Assembly: GCA_020284085.1 (NCBI GenBank)
Contig: JACEVL010000162.1
Coordinates: 625,001 to 689,000, forward strand
Reading direction: 5' to 3'
Length of the DNA stretch: 64,000 nucleotides
Source of the DNA: Aporrectodea caliginosa
Taxonomy: Eukaryota > Annelida > Clitellata > Crassiclitellata > Lumbricidae
Part shown: positions 11,118-27,549 of the stretch, one piece after another
Layout: every line of letters starts with the position of its first letter
Numbering within the stretch: position 1 is the stretch's first letter
The notes under the pieces: model-generated
What the model was told of the DNA's origin: nothing
The model's database searches: none
What the model saw: the letters and a program-made list of their open reading frames with translations, nothing else
Translations under genes and position numbers: made by a program

Positions 11118-13364
11118 GAATACTTCTAATGACGCTATTGGGAGTCATACTTGGAGTTATTATTGGATGCTCGATGCTCGCCATTTCGGTGCTTTGCCAT
11201 CGCAGGTAAGACAATAATCTATACAAGGCCGTATTTAGGGGGGTGTTTTGGGTGTTTAAACACCCCCGAAATTAAATAATGTATAATATAAATATTGCAT
11301 TTACTAACATATATGGTGTAAGAACTAACAGCATCCATGTGAACTTGATGATGCAGCTCTACAGTACTTTGAAAGCTCACAACGCTCCAAAACCCTTATA
11401 GACGGTTGACTTGGTTGCTTGTCAGCTTGTTCAAGAACGAGTAAACACCCCCCGAAACAAAATCCTGGCTACGGCCTTGAATCTATATAATACTTCACTA
11501 CAAAGTACAAACTCTATAGTGTACCAGTGGTGTGCATACAGTCCATGGAGTAATCCAGTGTTTAATGATGAACGGCATCTATTATACTGGCTGTCCAAGG
11601 CGAGTATAGGGCCTACGTGGACATTGCCTTACCGTAACACAGTATAGTTTTGTTTTCGCACCTAAAGCGAGTAAGAATAGGCAGTATCTGCTGTGTAATA
11701 AACGAAGAGGATTATTGGATCCCTCGTTTATCCGGACTTGAGATTGATACAAATCAAGTACGGACGTGGCGGAGTTCACCCTCAGCGCTCGTCAATAAGC
11801 TGGTGCCCTGCGCTTAGCTTTCAGCGGCGCTTTAGAAATATGGAGTTTACGATTACGAGTGGATGCAGCAGTTTATCGACATCTTATGACATCAACGGTC
11901 CTTAATGTCGGTAGAAACTAGAAAGTAGGCCTACACATTTTGTACAGTTTTAAATGTTCTTAATTGTTATATCCTAATTTATTAAAGAACGAAGATGCAT
12001 TCAAACAGTTTATCTACAACTAAGTCGTCAAAGGCCCATGGCACCGTTACTAGGGGTCTGCGGGTATACCCGTACCCGCGGGTTTACCCGTACCTGACCC
12101 GTACCCGTTTGCCCATGACTTCAAATTGCGTGAATGCAGATTTAACTTTTTCAGGTCCTTTATGAGACATTTTATGATTTTTGCACTGATAGAAAATCGG
12201 AATAAAGTAGAAAAGCTCTATTTTAAATATCTGTAAAGTTAGTGTTAACCAGAAAGGCCGCTTTCCTGAACTTCCGGTGTGTTTAGCACTCCGCATACTA
12301 GTTATCACATCGATATGGGTCAACAATGATAGCGCATGAAGTTCAGACCTAAAGACAGTTTGCGTTAGACTTTACAACTATGGAGACCGCTTCTACAACA
12401 GAACAAGACTGTCACTTCAAGACAGTTTCCAAAAAGTCAAGAATGACCGCAAGACCGTGACCGAGACAATAGGTTCCGAGACCGAGACATGAGAAAACTT
12501 ATCTCGTAACGTCTCGAGACCGAGACACTGTCTCGAGACCATACAACTCTGTATTTCAGTAGGTCCCTATAGACCAAAAATTGACGGTGATTGTCACCAC
12601 CACTTTTTAAAGCAGTGGTGACTGGACACCACCAGTGAATAGAAATTACAATAGAAAGTTACGCTTATGGCAACAAGTGATTTTAATGGCGTCTACGTGC
12701 AGCCAAACACCATAGTCGTCGTCACTGTTTAACGACATCCTGTGGGCTGCCAGGGCCGTTGCCGACGACCTTTTTTTCCTTATTTAATTTAAAAAATAGA
12801 TATCTTATGACTTTCTGTGTTTTATTTCTTTAATTCAGGAAAATAAAGTCACAAAACGCGCATTCGACGGCCATCGAAATCCACAAGACGCTTCTGATGC
12901 GTAAATCCGTCGACATGTTGAGTTGCTCCTCTCGCAATGCCAGCCAATCAGCGGCCGACACGTCAGCCGAATACGCTGCGCGCGCACTCTGGCGCGAAAC
13001 GACGCCTCGCCGTGGTCTCGACGAATACTTCGTACCTCATAAATATTCATTAAGAACGTCGGTTGCTACGGAAGCCGATAACGGTCCGGATCCATTCGGC
13101 GACCGGCAGCTGCAGGCAACCGACCTCGGCGGGGTTACGGGCAACGACGGTTCGGGAGAAGACGGGTGTCGCTATCATGCCTGCCTGCAGAGGGCAGCAG
13201 CCGCGACTGGCGGACCGGAAACGGAAATAGGATCCGGAAAATCGTATACCACATGCGCGGACGCCGCCAACCCCCCACAGCCGATGTATTCAGAAAGCAG
13301 CGGATACGGAAATTCCACGGTGTCGCTAAGCACCATGGAGCATATTTACGAGATACCAGAATAG
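11118..13364 (+). CDS. 3' end of a single-pass membrane protein gene (two last exons)
   Basis: The penultimate exon 11118-11205 encodes ILLMTLLGVILGVIIGCSML AISVLCHR, a clear membrane helix ending in a basic stop-transfer, with donor CAG/GTAAGA. Its phase (2) fits the last exon 12839-13364, which follows the acceptor TTTAATTCAG. That exon encodes RKIKSQNAHSTAIEIHKTLL and then a ~155-residue Ser/Thr/Ala-rich tail ending in MEHIYEIPE. The tail holds several Tyr motifs (DEYFVP, HKYS, PMYSESSGYGNS, HIYEIP), so a cytoplasmic receptor or adhesion tail is likely. No family was recognised. Upstream extracellular exons were not found and may lie outside the window. The exon is CpG-rich, unlike its flanks. 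Candidate AATAAA signals are at 13660 and 13695. Confidence 0.65.
11224..11479. mobile_element. hAT-type MITE, 256 bp
   Basis: Terminal inverted repeats CAAGGCCGTA and TACGGCCTTG are flanked by the perfect 8-bp duplication AATCTATA (11216-11223 and 11480-11487). Inner inverted CACCCCC/GGGGGTG blocks are present. It sits 18 bp after the end of the membrane-segment exon. Confidence 0.9.
12050..12560. repeat. Transposon-like remnants (CCCGTACCCG and GTCTCGAGAC blocks)
   Basis: Intron sequence of the membrane-protein gene. The left part has inverted CGGGTATACCCG and CCCGTACCCG blocks. The right part has repeated GAGACCGAGAC and the palindrome GTCTCGAGAC, finishing ACAACTCTG. These look like subterminal regions of one or two hAT-type elements, but boundaries were not found. 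Confidence 0.4.
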
Positions 13365-13524
13365 CAGTAATCATGTATATATATACATGTATATACATGT
13401 ATGTGTGTATAATATATATATATATGATTCATACATACTGTATATATATATAGTTTTACAATTACATATACATAACATCGGTAGACCAACGCACACACAC
13501 CAACACACACACCTACACACACCT

Positions 13525-13580
<56 letters not shown>

Positions 13581-15043
13581 GCAAACACCTAGAATAGTTT
13601 TATACATGCGAAACGCTAGGATTGTTGACAATGACAATTAAACTAATAACAAAAACATAAATAAATAATAAAAAAATTAAATTCACTGAAGTGAAATAAA
13701 ATGTTAAATAAAAAATTAATAAAATAAATAAAAACAGAAACTTTTATTCCACATAATCTAGCCCAACCTTTCCTATATATTCCTATTCCTTTCACTTTCA
13801 AGCGAACTTGTGTACTGCAGTAACGGTTAATAATTAGGCTAATTGTAAAGAATTAACTGCAAAACAACTTTACGATGTACAACATGAAACATGCTCATCC
13901 CGTCACAGTATTGCCCCCCCGACGCTTCAATTTTTATCTGAATGCTTTCCCCTCGGACGAATATTGATCTACAGACCATTACCTTCAAATTGGTAGTGAA
14001 AACGAAACTTTTACATCAACTTGAAATGACTGAGTGTCTGGGCCCCCCACTATCTGTACGAATATCGAAATGCGTTAAATCCATGCCATTGACTATTTAT
14101 TTGACTTTGATAACAGCAGGCCTATCAATTACGCGTTTTATTAATTATTTCAAGTTGACACTGAAGAGTAGGCCCTCAGAAAGAACATCGATTAAACAAA
14201 AACTGATGGTTGTCGTCATATTTAGCAACATATTATTGGCCTAATTTTATCCTAATCTAATTTCGAGGCCAGTGCTCTGAACATTGCATGGTGCTACCAA
14301 TAAACACATTTCAAATCTAAGAATTTGAAATCATGTTCTCTTCATTATATAATGTCTTCATTGCAAATTTTCTTTCTCGCCAGTCGTGGCAGAGAGCCGC
14401 GCCGTTCGTTTGACCTTGGTTGCAAGCCATGGCCAGTGGTTAAATTGTTCAGCCAGAGGTGGCAGTTCTCCAAAGTTTTGCAAATCAAAACCCTAAGTCG
14501 ATACTCGCTATTCGCTAGTCGAGCAAAACCTGAAAAGTTGTGAAATAAGATCAGCGAGATCCGGATGAATACAGCCAAGCCGAGGGAAGAGAGCAATGGA
14601 AGGTAGAGGGAAGAGAGCTAATAAATAAAATACAGCCCGTAAAAACAAAGTTTTTTACTATATCCATCTAGTATCCTATAACGTGTACTCTGAAAATAGT
14701 CCGCGTTCATTTTACGACATAGCGTGCGTTTAATGAGGCAGCGCGCCCGTTTTTGTTGCGGCCAATGGCAACGCTGCGTATCGGAAAAGGTGATTCCCCG
14801 ATTCGAAAAGTTTAGTCCCCGATTCTATAAGCTTGCCTTTTTTGGGGGAGCTGAAATTTGTATAGAATGAAGTGTCTGCAAGGGCGAGTCTATCTGCCAA
14901 GTTTCAGGACGATTGAATGATTGTAAGTGATCGAATTAGTCGTCGCAAGATTTGACTTTTTATTTTTAGCCTGTGGCTCAAACAAACAAACATTCAAGCA
15001 AGCAAGATTTCCATAAGTTAAACTAGATGGATAAAAAAGGGTG
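13365..15043. other. Presumed 3' UTR and intergenic sequence
   Basis: A/T-rich with several AATAAA hexamers (13660, 13695), then unassigned sequence. A CTGCCAAGTTTCAGGACGAT ...AAACAAACAAACATTC segment (about 14895-14995) looks like the tail of an interspersed repeat. No gene recognised. Confidence 0.5.
13485..13578. repeat. (CA)n microsatellite
   Basis: Imperfect then pure CA repeat in the presumed 3' UTR of the membrane-protein gene. Confidence 0.9.
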
Positions 15044-17325
15044 GAAGAGAGCGAAATGGAGGAAAGGGAGGATGAGAGTGAAATGGAGGGCAAGGAGGAA
15101 GAGAGCGAAATGGAGGAAAGGAAGGATGAGAGTGAAATGGAGGGTAAAGAGGAAGAGAGCGAAATGGAGGGTAGGGAGGAAGAGAACGAAATGGAGGAAA
15201 GGGAAGAAGAGAGCAAAATGGAGGGTAGGGAAGAAGAGAGCGAAATGGAGAGTAGGGAGGAAGAGAGCGAAATGGAGGGTAGGGAGGAAAAGAGCGAAAT
15301 GGAAGAAAGGGAAGAAGAGAGCGAAATGGAGGGTAGGGAAGAAGAGAGCGAAATGGAGGGTAGGGAGGAAGAGAGCGAAATGGAGGAAAGGGAAGAAGAG
15401 AGCAAAATGGAGGGTAGGGAAGAAGAGAGCGAAATGGAGGGTAGGGAGGAAGAGAGCGAAATGGAGGAAAGGGAGGAAGAGAGGGAAATGGAGGGTAGGG
15501 AAGAAGAGAGCGAAATGGAGGGTAGGGAGGAAGAGAGCGAAATGGAGGGTAGGGAGGAAGAGAGGTAAATGGAGGGTAGGGAGGAAGAGAGCGAAATGGA
15601 AGAAAGAAAAGAAGAGAGCGAAATGGAAGAAAGGGAGGAAGAGAGCGAAATGGAGGGTAGGGAGGAAGAGACGGAAATGGAGGAAAGGGAGGAAGAGAGC
15701 GAAATGGAGGAAAGGGAGGATGAGAGTGAAATAGAGGGTAAGGAGGAAGAGAGCGAAATGGAGGTTAGGGAGGAAGAGAGCGAAATGGAGGAAAGGGAGG
15801 AAGAGATCGAAATGGAGGAAAGGGAGGAAGAGAGCGAAATGGAGGTTAGGGAGGATGAGAGCGAAATGGAGGGAAGGGAGGAAGAGATCGAAATGGAGGA
15901 AAGGGAGGAAGAGAGTGAAATGGAGGAAAAGGAGGGAGGGAGCGAAATGGAGGAAAGGGAGGAAGAGATCGAAATGGAGGAAAGGGAGGAAGAGAACGAA
16001 TTGGAGGAAAAGGAGGAAGAGAGCGAAATGGAGGAAAGGGAGGAAGAGAGCGAAATGGAGGAAAAGGAGGAAGAGAGCGAAATGGAGGGTAAGGAGAAGA
16101 AGAGAGCGAAATGGAGGAAAGGAAGGTAGGGAGCGCAATGGAGGAAAGAGAGGAAGAGAGCGAAATGGAGGAAAGGGAGGAAGAGAGCGAAATGGAAGAA
16201 AGGGAGGAAGAGAGCGAAATGGAGGGTAGGGAGGAACTGAGGGAAATGGAGGAAAGGGAGGAAGAGAGCGAAATCGAGGGTAGAGAGGAAGAGAGCGAAA
16301 TGGAGGAAAGGGAAGGTAGGGAGCGCAATGGTGGAAAGAGAGGTTGAGAGCGAAATGGAAGAAAGGGAGGAAGAGAGCGAAATGGAGGAAAGGGAGGAAG
16401 AGACTGAAATGGAGGGTAGGGAGGAAGAGAGCGAGGGTAATGGAGGGTAGGAAGGAAGAGAACGAAATTGAGGAAAAGGAGGAAGAGAGTGAAATGGAGG
16501 GTAGGGAGGAAGAGAGCGAAATGGAGGAAAGGGAGGAAGAGAGCGAAATGGAGGAAAGGGAAGACGAGAGCGAAATGGAGGAAAGGGAGGAAGAGTGTGA
16601 AATGGAGGGTAGGGAGGAAGAGAGCGAAATGGAGGAAAGGGAGGAAGAGAGCGAAATGGAGGGTAGGGAGGAAGAAAGCGAAAATGGGGGAATGCCATGG
16701 GAGGAAGAGAGCGAAATGGAGGAAAGGGAGGAAGAGAGCGAAATGGAGGAAAGGGAAGAAGAGAGCGAAATGGAGGGTAGGGTGGAAGAGAGCGAAACGG
16801 AGGAAAAGGAGGGAGGGAGCGAAATGGAGGGAAGGGATGAAGAGAACGAAATGGAGGGAAGGGAGGAAGAGATCGAAATGGAGGAAAGGGAGGAAGAGAG
16901 CGAAATGGAGGAAAGGGAGGGAGAGAAAGAGAAAGAAAGGAAGAGAGGAAATGGAGGAAGGGAGGAAGAGAGCGAAATGGAGGAAAGGGAGGAAGAGAGC
17001 GAAATGGAGGGTAGGGAGGAAGAGAGCGAAATGGAGGGTAGGGAGGAAGAGAGCGAAATGGAGGGTAGGGAGGAAGAGAGCGAAATGGAGGAAAGGGAGG
17101 AAGAGAGCGAAATGGAGGAAAGGGAGGAAGAGAGCGAAATGGAGGAAAGGGAGGAAGAGAGCGAAATGGAGGAAAGGGAGGAAGAGAGCGAAATGGAGGA
17201 AAGGGAGGAAGAGAGCGAAATGGAGGAAAGGGAGGAAGAGAGCGAAATGGAGGAAAGGGAGGAAGAGAGCGAAATGGAGGAAAGGGAGGAAGAGAGCGAA
17301 ATGGAGGGTAGGGAGGAAGAGAGTC
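15044..17325. repeat. 27-bp purine-rich minisatellite (about 85 units)
   Basis: The unit is approximately GAAATGGAGGAAAGGGAGGA AGAGAGC, with GGAGGGTAGG and GAGGATGAGAG variants. The plus strand is almost all purine. A 27-bp stop-poor unit keeps all three plus frames and two minus frames open for hundreds of codons (ESEMEEREE, KRAKWRKGR, LPFLHFALF). No frame is favoured and interruptions shift the frame, so I treat it as non-coding. Confidence 0.93.
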
Positions 17326-17434
17326 AATCCTTGTGAAATCAACAAATATTATGTGAATTACCTTGTTAATGACCTATCTCAGATTTGGCTCTAATTTTTG
17401 CTATTTTATTGTTTGTCAAAAGCCTACCGCCATG

Positions 17435-17987
17435 CAGTGTGATTCTCCTTACAGATTTTATTTTAGTTATAGTTACAGTTATAGTTAATGGTTTTTTATT
17501 TTAGTTATAGTTATAGTTATAGTTAATAATATTTTTTAGTTATAGTTATAGTTATAGTTAATGGATTTTTATTTTAGTTTAATTTTAGTTATTACTTAGT
17601 TACAATAATTAAGGCTATAAGTAAAATTGTGCGTATTAACACGCTGCTTCACAATTTGCTCAGAGCTTTGAAAGCCTTTGAAGCATGGGCGCATTCAGCT
17701 TCATGAATACAGAATACACGAGTTTCCAAAGTAACTGACAAATTGCATAATAAAAATATCGCATATTTTCGTTCTCATTGATGTCGAATCGTCCATATTG
17801 CACTTCCTATTTTTATTTTTTGCATTAACGAAAATAAAGATAAATTTTCGTTATTGTTATTTTCGTTATAGTTATAGTTATAGTTAATGATATTTTTTAG
17901 TTATAGTTATAGTTATCGTTAACGAAATCATTTTATTTTCGTTAACGAACATTTTCGTTATCGTTATCGTTAACGAGAATCACACTG
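17435..17987 (-). mobile_element. hAT-type element family 1, copy 3 (inverted)
   Basis: This is the same family as 3909-4451, in opposite orientation. Ends are CAGTGTGATTCTC and GAGAATCACACTG, with a perfect 8-bp duplication CCGCCATG (17427-17434 and 17988-17995). Length is 553 bp. Confidence 0.92.
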
Positions 17988-18034
17988 CCGCCATGTATCT
18001 GCATTGGGTCATCTTCATCGTCTTCACCACCATC

Positions 18035-18310
18035 ATGGTGAAGTGGTCATCATCATCATCGCCATCAGTTTCTGACGTCGGCAATTTAATTGGCGGCGAT
18101 GGGTACGAATAAATGACTTCCATTGTACTCGCCTACTCAAACTTTTCAAAGTGATGTTACATGTAGGCCTACATTTATGTCCCCATTTGTACTGTTTATC
18201 CAGCCAGCGTTGTCTGGGTCTGCCTTTGTGCTTTTTCCTTCGAATCTTGCGTTGTGTTGCACTGTGTGGTATTCCGTCAACTGGCATTCTCTCTACATGC
18301 ATAGCCTAAT
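18035..18310 (-). mobile_element. LINE reverse-transcriptase C-terminal fragment
   Basis: The minus-strand open frame reads KIRRKKHKGRPRQRWLDKQY then LSRRVQWKSFIRTHRRQLN, the familiar GRPRxRWLD...W motif of LINE polyproteins, and ends in an ATG/ATC trinucleotide run. It is one arm of the hairpin at 18276-18331. Confidence 0.6.
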
Positions 18311-18331
18311 ATAGAGAGAATGCCAGTTGAC
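18276..18331. repeat. 20-bp-arm hairpin
   Basis: GTCAACTGGCATTCTCTCTA (18276-18295) and its exact inverse (18312-18331) surround a 16-base loop. The left arm is within a LINE fragment. Confidence 0.95.
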
Positions 18332-19639
18332 CGAATTATGTCCAAACCATCGGAGTCTGCTTTGAACGAATTTGTCTAGCAGAGTTGTTTCGATCCCTAA
18401 AATTAATGCTGTATAGGCCTATAATGCCTTATAATGCCAGCGTTTTAATTTCGCGTTGTCCAACATTCCGACCTGTAGGCTAGGCCTAGACTTTAAGAAA
18501 ATCGGTTGTATCTTCGTCTCCTATATTTGTGTCTTGTTTTTTTTTGTCTTGGTAAATAGTAGTAGGCATGCAAGCCTTTTAGTGCAAGGGTGTTCAGGCA
18601 CGAATGAGGGAGTTTTCTCTCGCAAGATATGTACACTGCAAAAGTCATAGTCGCAGTCTAGCAATATAATTATACGAGTGACACGTGCAAAATAGCCTAC
18701 CAGTAGTTCGCAATATGTATAGCCTACCCAACAGCCGGCAAAGTTCTCAGATTCATTCATTCGCAAAGCGTTTGAAAGTAAGCTATGTAGGCCTATCGTA
18801 CACAGCGACAAAGCACTTACACTTGCAAAAGTGAGAAGTTCACGCATCTTTTACGTACAGTTAGGCCTATAGCTATATATAGGCCTAATAGTCTTATAAG
18901 TTTAAATTTTATTATAATTGTAACTGTTAGGGCCTACAGTCTGACGGTGCATAGAAAGCTGACAACTACATGTAGCCCTAAGTTTATTTTGTACAAAATT
19001 AATTGAACAATTTTAATGCTTTAGTCTACTGCAGTTCTTTGTTGAGTCTGTCTGTTTTAGTCTACGTTTATTGTTGGGACTTTTCAGCTGAGTCAATTTA
19101 AAAACCAAGATTATATAATTTAGTTATGGAATTACATAGTTTGCCAAAGAACTGATGTAAAATGTTATTAGGCCTACTTTAAGCCAAAAAGAGAGTCTCC
19201 AAAATGCACCATTACTGTTACAAACCCCAAAATAAAAAAGTTCCGTAGACCCCCAGACCCTCCCGTCAGAGGGATTGGAAGCTGCTTAATTTTTGGGAGC
19301 CATGGTTACGCCGCTGGTGCGACAGTAAATAATGTTCAGACTTCAGAGCATCGTTCGATCGACTGCCGCTTCTAAGCAAAATATCGTTGTGCAGGCCAAC
19401 TTGAAGGGCGAGTCCGGTCAAATGCATAAATTTGGGTAGACGAGAAGACACGAATCGAAGCAGTCCGCGGAAGTAAAGAGTCCAGATAGATTTACGTTTT
19501 TAGTCGAGGTATGAAGGCCAAAACAGATTTTACAGAGTGAACGTTTGCCGGAAAGCGTTCCAAACTTCCAAAGTGTAGGGTCAGCACACCCTCCGCTATT
19601 GCATGTTCTTGCTCACGAGTCACGGCATTGTCAGACTAT
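18332..19639. other. Intergenic sequence with many TAGGCCTA motifs
   Basis: No supported coding region. GGCCTA-type motifs are unusually dense between 18410 and 19180. Confidence 0.5.
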
Positions 19640-20034
19640 AAGACAGTCGGAAGACCTGGTCGAGTAGAGACACGTTTTAGATTCTGGATAGAGTTCACTT
19701 AGTGAGGTTGGCCAAAATGGTGAGTCTTGTTCTTGTACGCAATTATATTCAGACTGACTGACACTGCTCAGCCTCTTGTAATATAATTTATGCAATAAAT
19801 AGCTAAAACAAACTATATAAATGACAATACAGATCTAGCAAAGATATTAAATCTTTTGCACATACGATCTTTGATTCTAGTTTGGGACATCTGCAGGTAA
19901 GGACGTTACGGAAGCAAGTAAGGTGAGGTGGCTAATTGGGTCAATTTTCTGGGCTGAAAGAAATTTTCGTTCTGTTTGGAGGACGTTTTGCAGGATTTTA
20001 GTTTTAAGATCGTAAAATAAATTCGACTGTGGCC
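19640..20034 (+). promoter_or_regulatory. Presumed ECHS1 5' region
   Basis: This is non-coding sequence directly upstream of the ECHS1 start. It contains an isolated AAAATG followed at once by a perfect splice donor GTGAGT (donor at 19720), and a possible 16-bp mini-exon at about 19881-19896 (CTAG acceptor, CAG/GTAAGG donor). These could be 5'-UTR exons of ECHS1 or the start of another gene. No clear TATA box was seen. Confidence 0.3.
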
Positions 20035-25913
<5,879 letters not shown>

Positions 25914-26079
25914 AAATCTGGCCAGAAATGAGACACTTCACACAATCAGGAAAAGTTGCAATGATTGAATTCTTTTAGAAAAGAAATGACTAAATGTTGG
26001 TTTATTATGATATGCATTTCATTTAAAGAATTGTGTTGTTGCTCAAAAGCAGAACACCTGTAAGTTGAGTTAATTGCTG

Positions 26080-26085
26080 AATAAA
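26080..26085 (+). terminator. Candidate polyadenylation signal of ECHS1
   Basis: AATAAA lies 167 bp after the ECHS1 stop codon. It is the first canonical hexamer after the stop that I noticed. Assignment rests on position only. Confidence 0.45.
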
Positions 26086-27549
26086 TTGTGCTGCCATGTA
26101 CCATATACATATCAAAGATAATGAAAACATTTAATTGGTTTAAATTTTGTGCCTGAACTTATTTTGCACAAACGTTGTTGCACAACATAAGTTTGGCATT
26201 GAGGTTGATTTGTACATCTGAAGTGAACAGTTACAAAAGGGTGACTTGCCTCAAACCTCAGAAAATAAACAATAGGTTTATGAGCTGAAAGGAGTAGACC
26301 TTTGCTAAACTGGTGAATGTGGTGATCCAGGATATTTACTTTCTCATGTGGACTTTGTATCTTGTGATGAACTGTAAGGGTTACACTAATGCATCTTGCT
26401 ATAATGTTGAGCTATAAAATAGATGTACAGGTTATTAAATTTGACTGTAGATGCAAATTCTTTAAGCATTCTTGATATTGCAAAAGTTGTGTAGTGGCTT
26501 ACTGGTACGCTTATTCTTGTTAATGTAATTTTATTTAGTTAAAAAATAGATAAATAACGAAACAAAATCATTTCCATGGCATAATTAGTTATTCTGCATT
26601 AAGATGTACATTTCTTGAATAACTTAAATATGGTATTAAACATTAACAATTAAACAAGCCCTAACTAAGATATTAAACACTTGTCCTGCTGCCTTAAAAT
26701 AAAAAAGGTAACTGACAGGCTACATTATGTTGTTCAGAGCAAATCTACATTTCTATGTAAAGGAGTTCAGAACCACCTGACTAAAAGTTGACTTAAACAA
26801 GGAATACAACCTTTGAAAACAAACAATGATGGAGTAGTGCATTATAGCTACAGGTACATGTATCTTGCAATTCTGCTCTATTTAAATTTATTCTAACTGC
26901 TTTTCTGAGTTGCAGGAAAGCAAAAACCACAGCAATAATAATAAATGACAGTTGCATCAGACACCAAAAGACTTTGATGCAAGTTCAGATACTACAAATA
27001 CTAATGTATACAAATTTGTTACAAAACTAAAACAAGAAAAAACTTGTTTATAATTTGATAGCTGGAACAATTAATTGATGATTTATGTAAGGAGTATATC
27101 AAATTACAGCTCAAATATAATTGAATGTACTTGGATTACCTAGAAAAAAAATTTGGCTGTGGATATTGGATATAACCCAAAATTCTAAATTCAATTTCAT
27201 GAAGCTGCTTTCTCAGAATGTTTGCTCTGGAATGATGTGCACAATAGTGCAATTCATGTGCTCTATGACAATAGTTAAATAGAAGTTTTCTGTACAACAA
27301 CAACCAAGATCAGTGCCTTGATAAATACAACATAGTTGTGGCAACTTAAATAAATTTCACATCCACTTTCAAACAGTTCAAAGGTGTGTGATCCTGTTTA
27401 CACTTGTCAAATGACAAGTTGACAAAATTCATTGCTACAGATAATCAAGAAGACACTGGTCAAATGTGATTTCTGAGATTTTTATATTTTCAGAATGCAT
27501 TTTTGGGCATTTTTAACTCATATTTTGCTTCTTTATGCATTCTTCAGCC
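26086..27549. other. Convergent intergenic region between ECHS1 and the PDS5-like gene
   Basis: A/T-rich sequence with no coding signal. It must hold the 3' UTR and polyadenylation site of the PDS5-like gene (inverse AATAAA strings near 26529 and 26887 are candidates). Confidence 0.5.

Noticed and set aside
12897..13364. Stand-alone 155-residue gene starting at the ATG at 12897
   Set aside because: The frame continues upstream to a good acceptor at 12838 and is in phase with a membrane-segment exon, so it is better read as a last exon.
14890..17394. Open frames of 300-600 codons on both strands (EMEEREEES, KRAKWRKGR, LPFLHFALF, SSLSSISLS)
   Set aside because: They are by-products of a 27-bp tandem unit lacking stops. 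No single frame is favoured, and insertions shift the frame.
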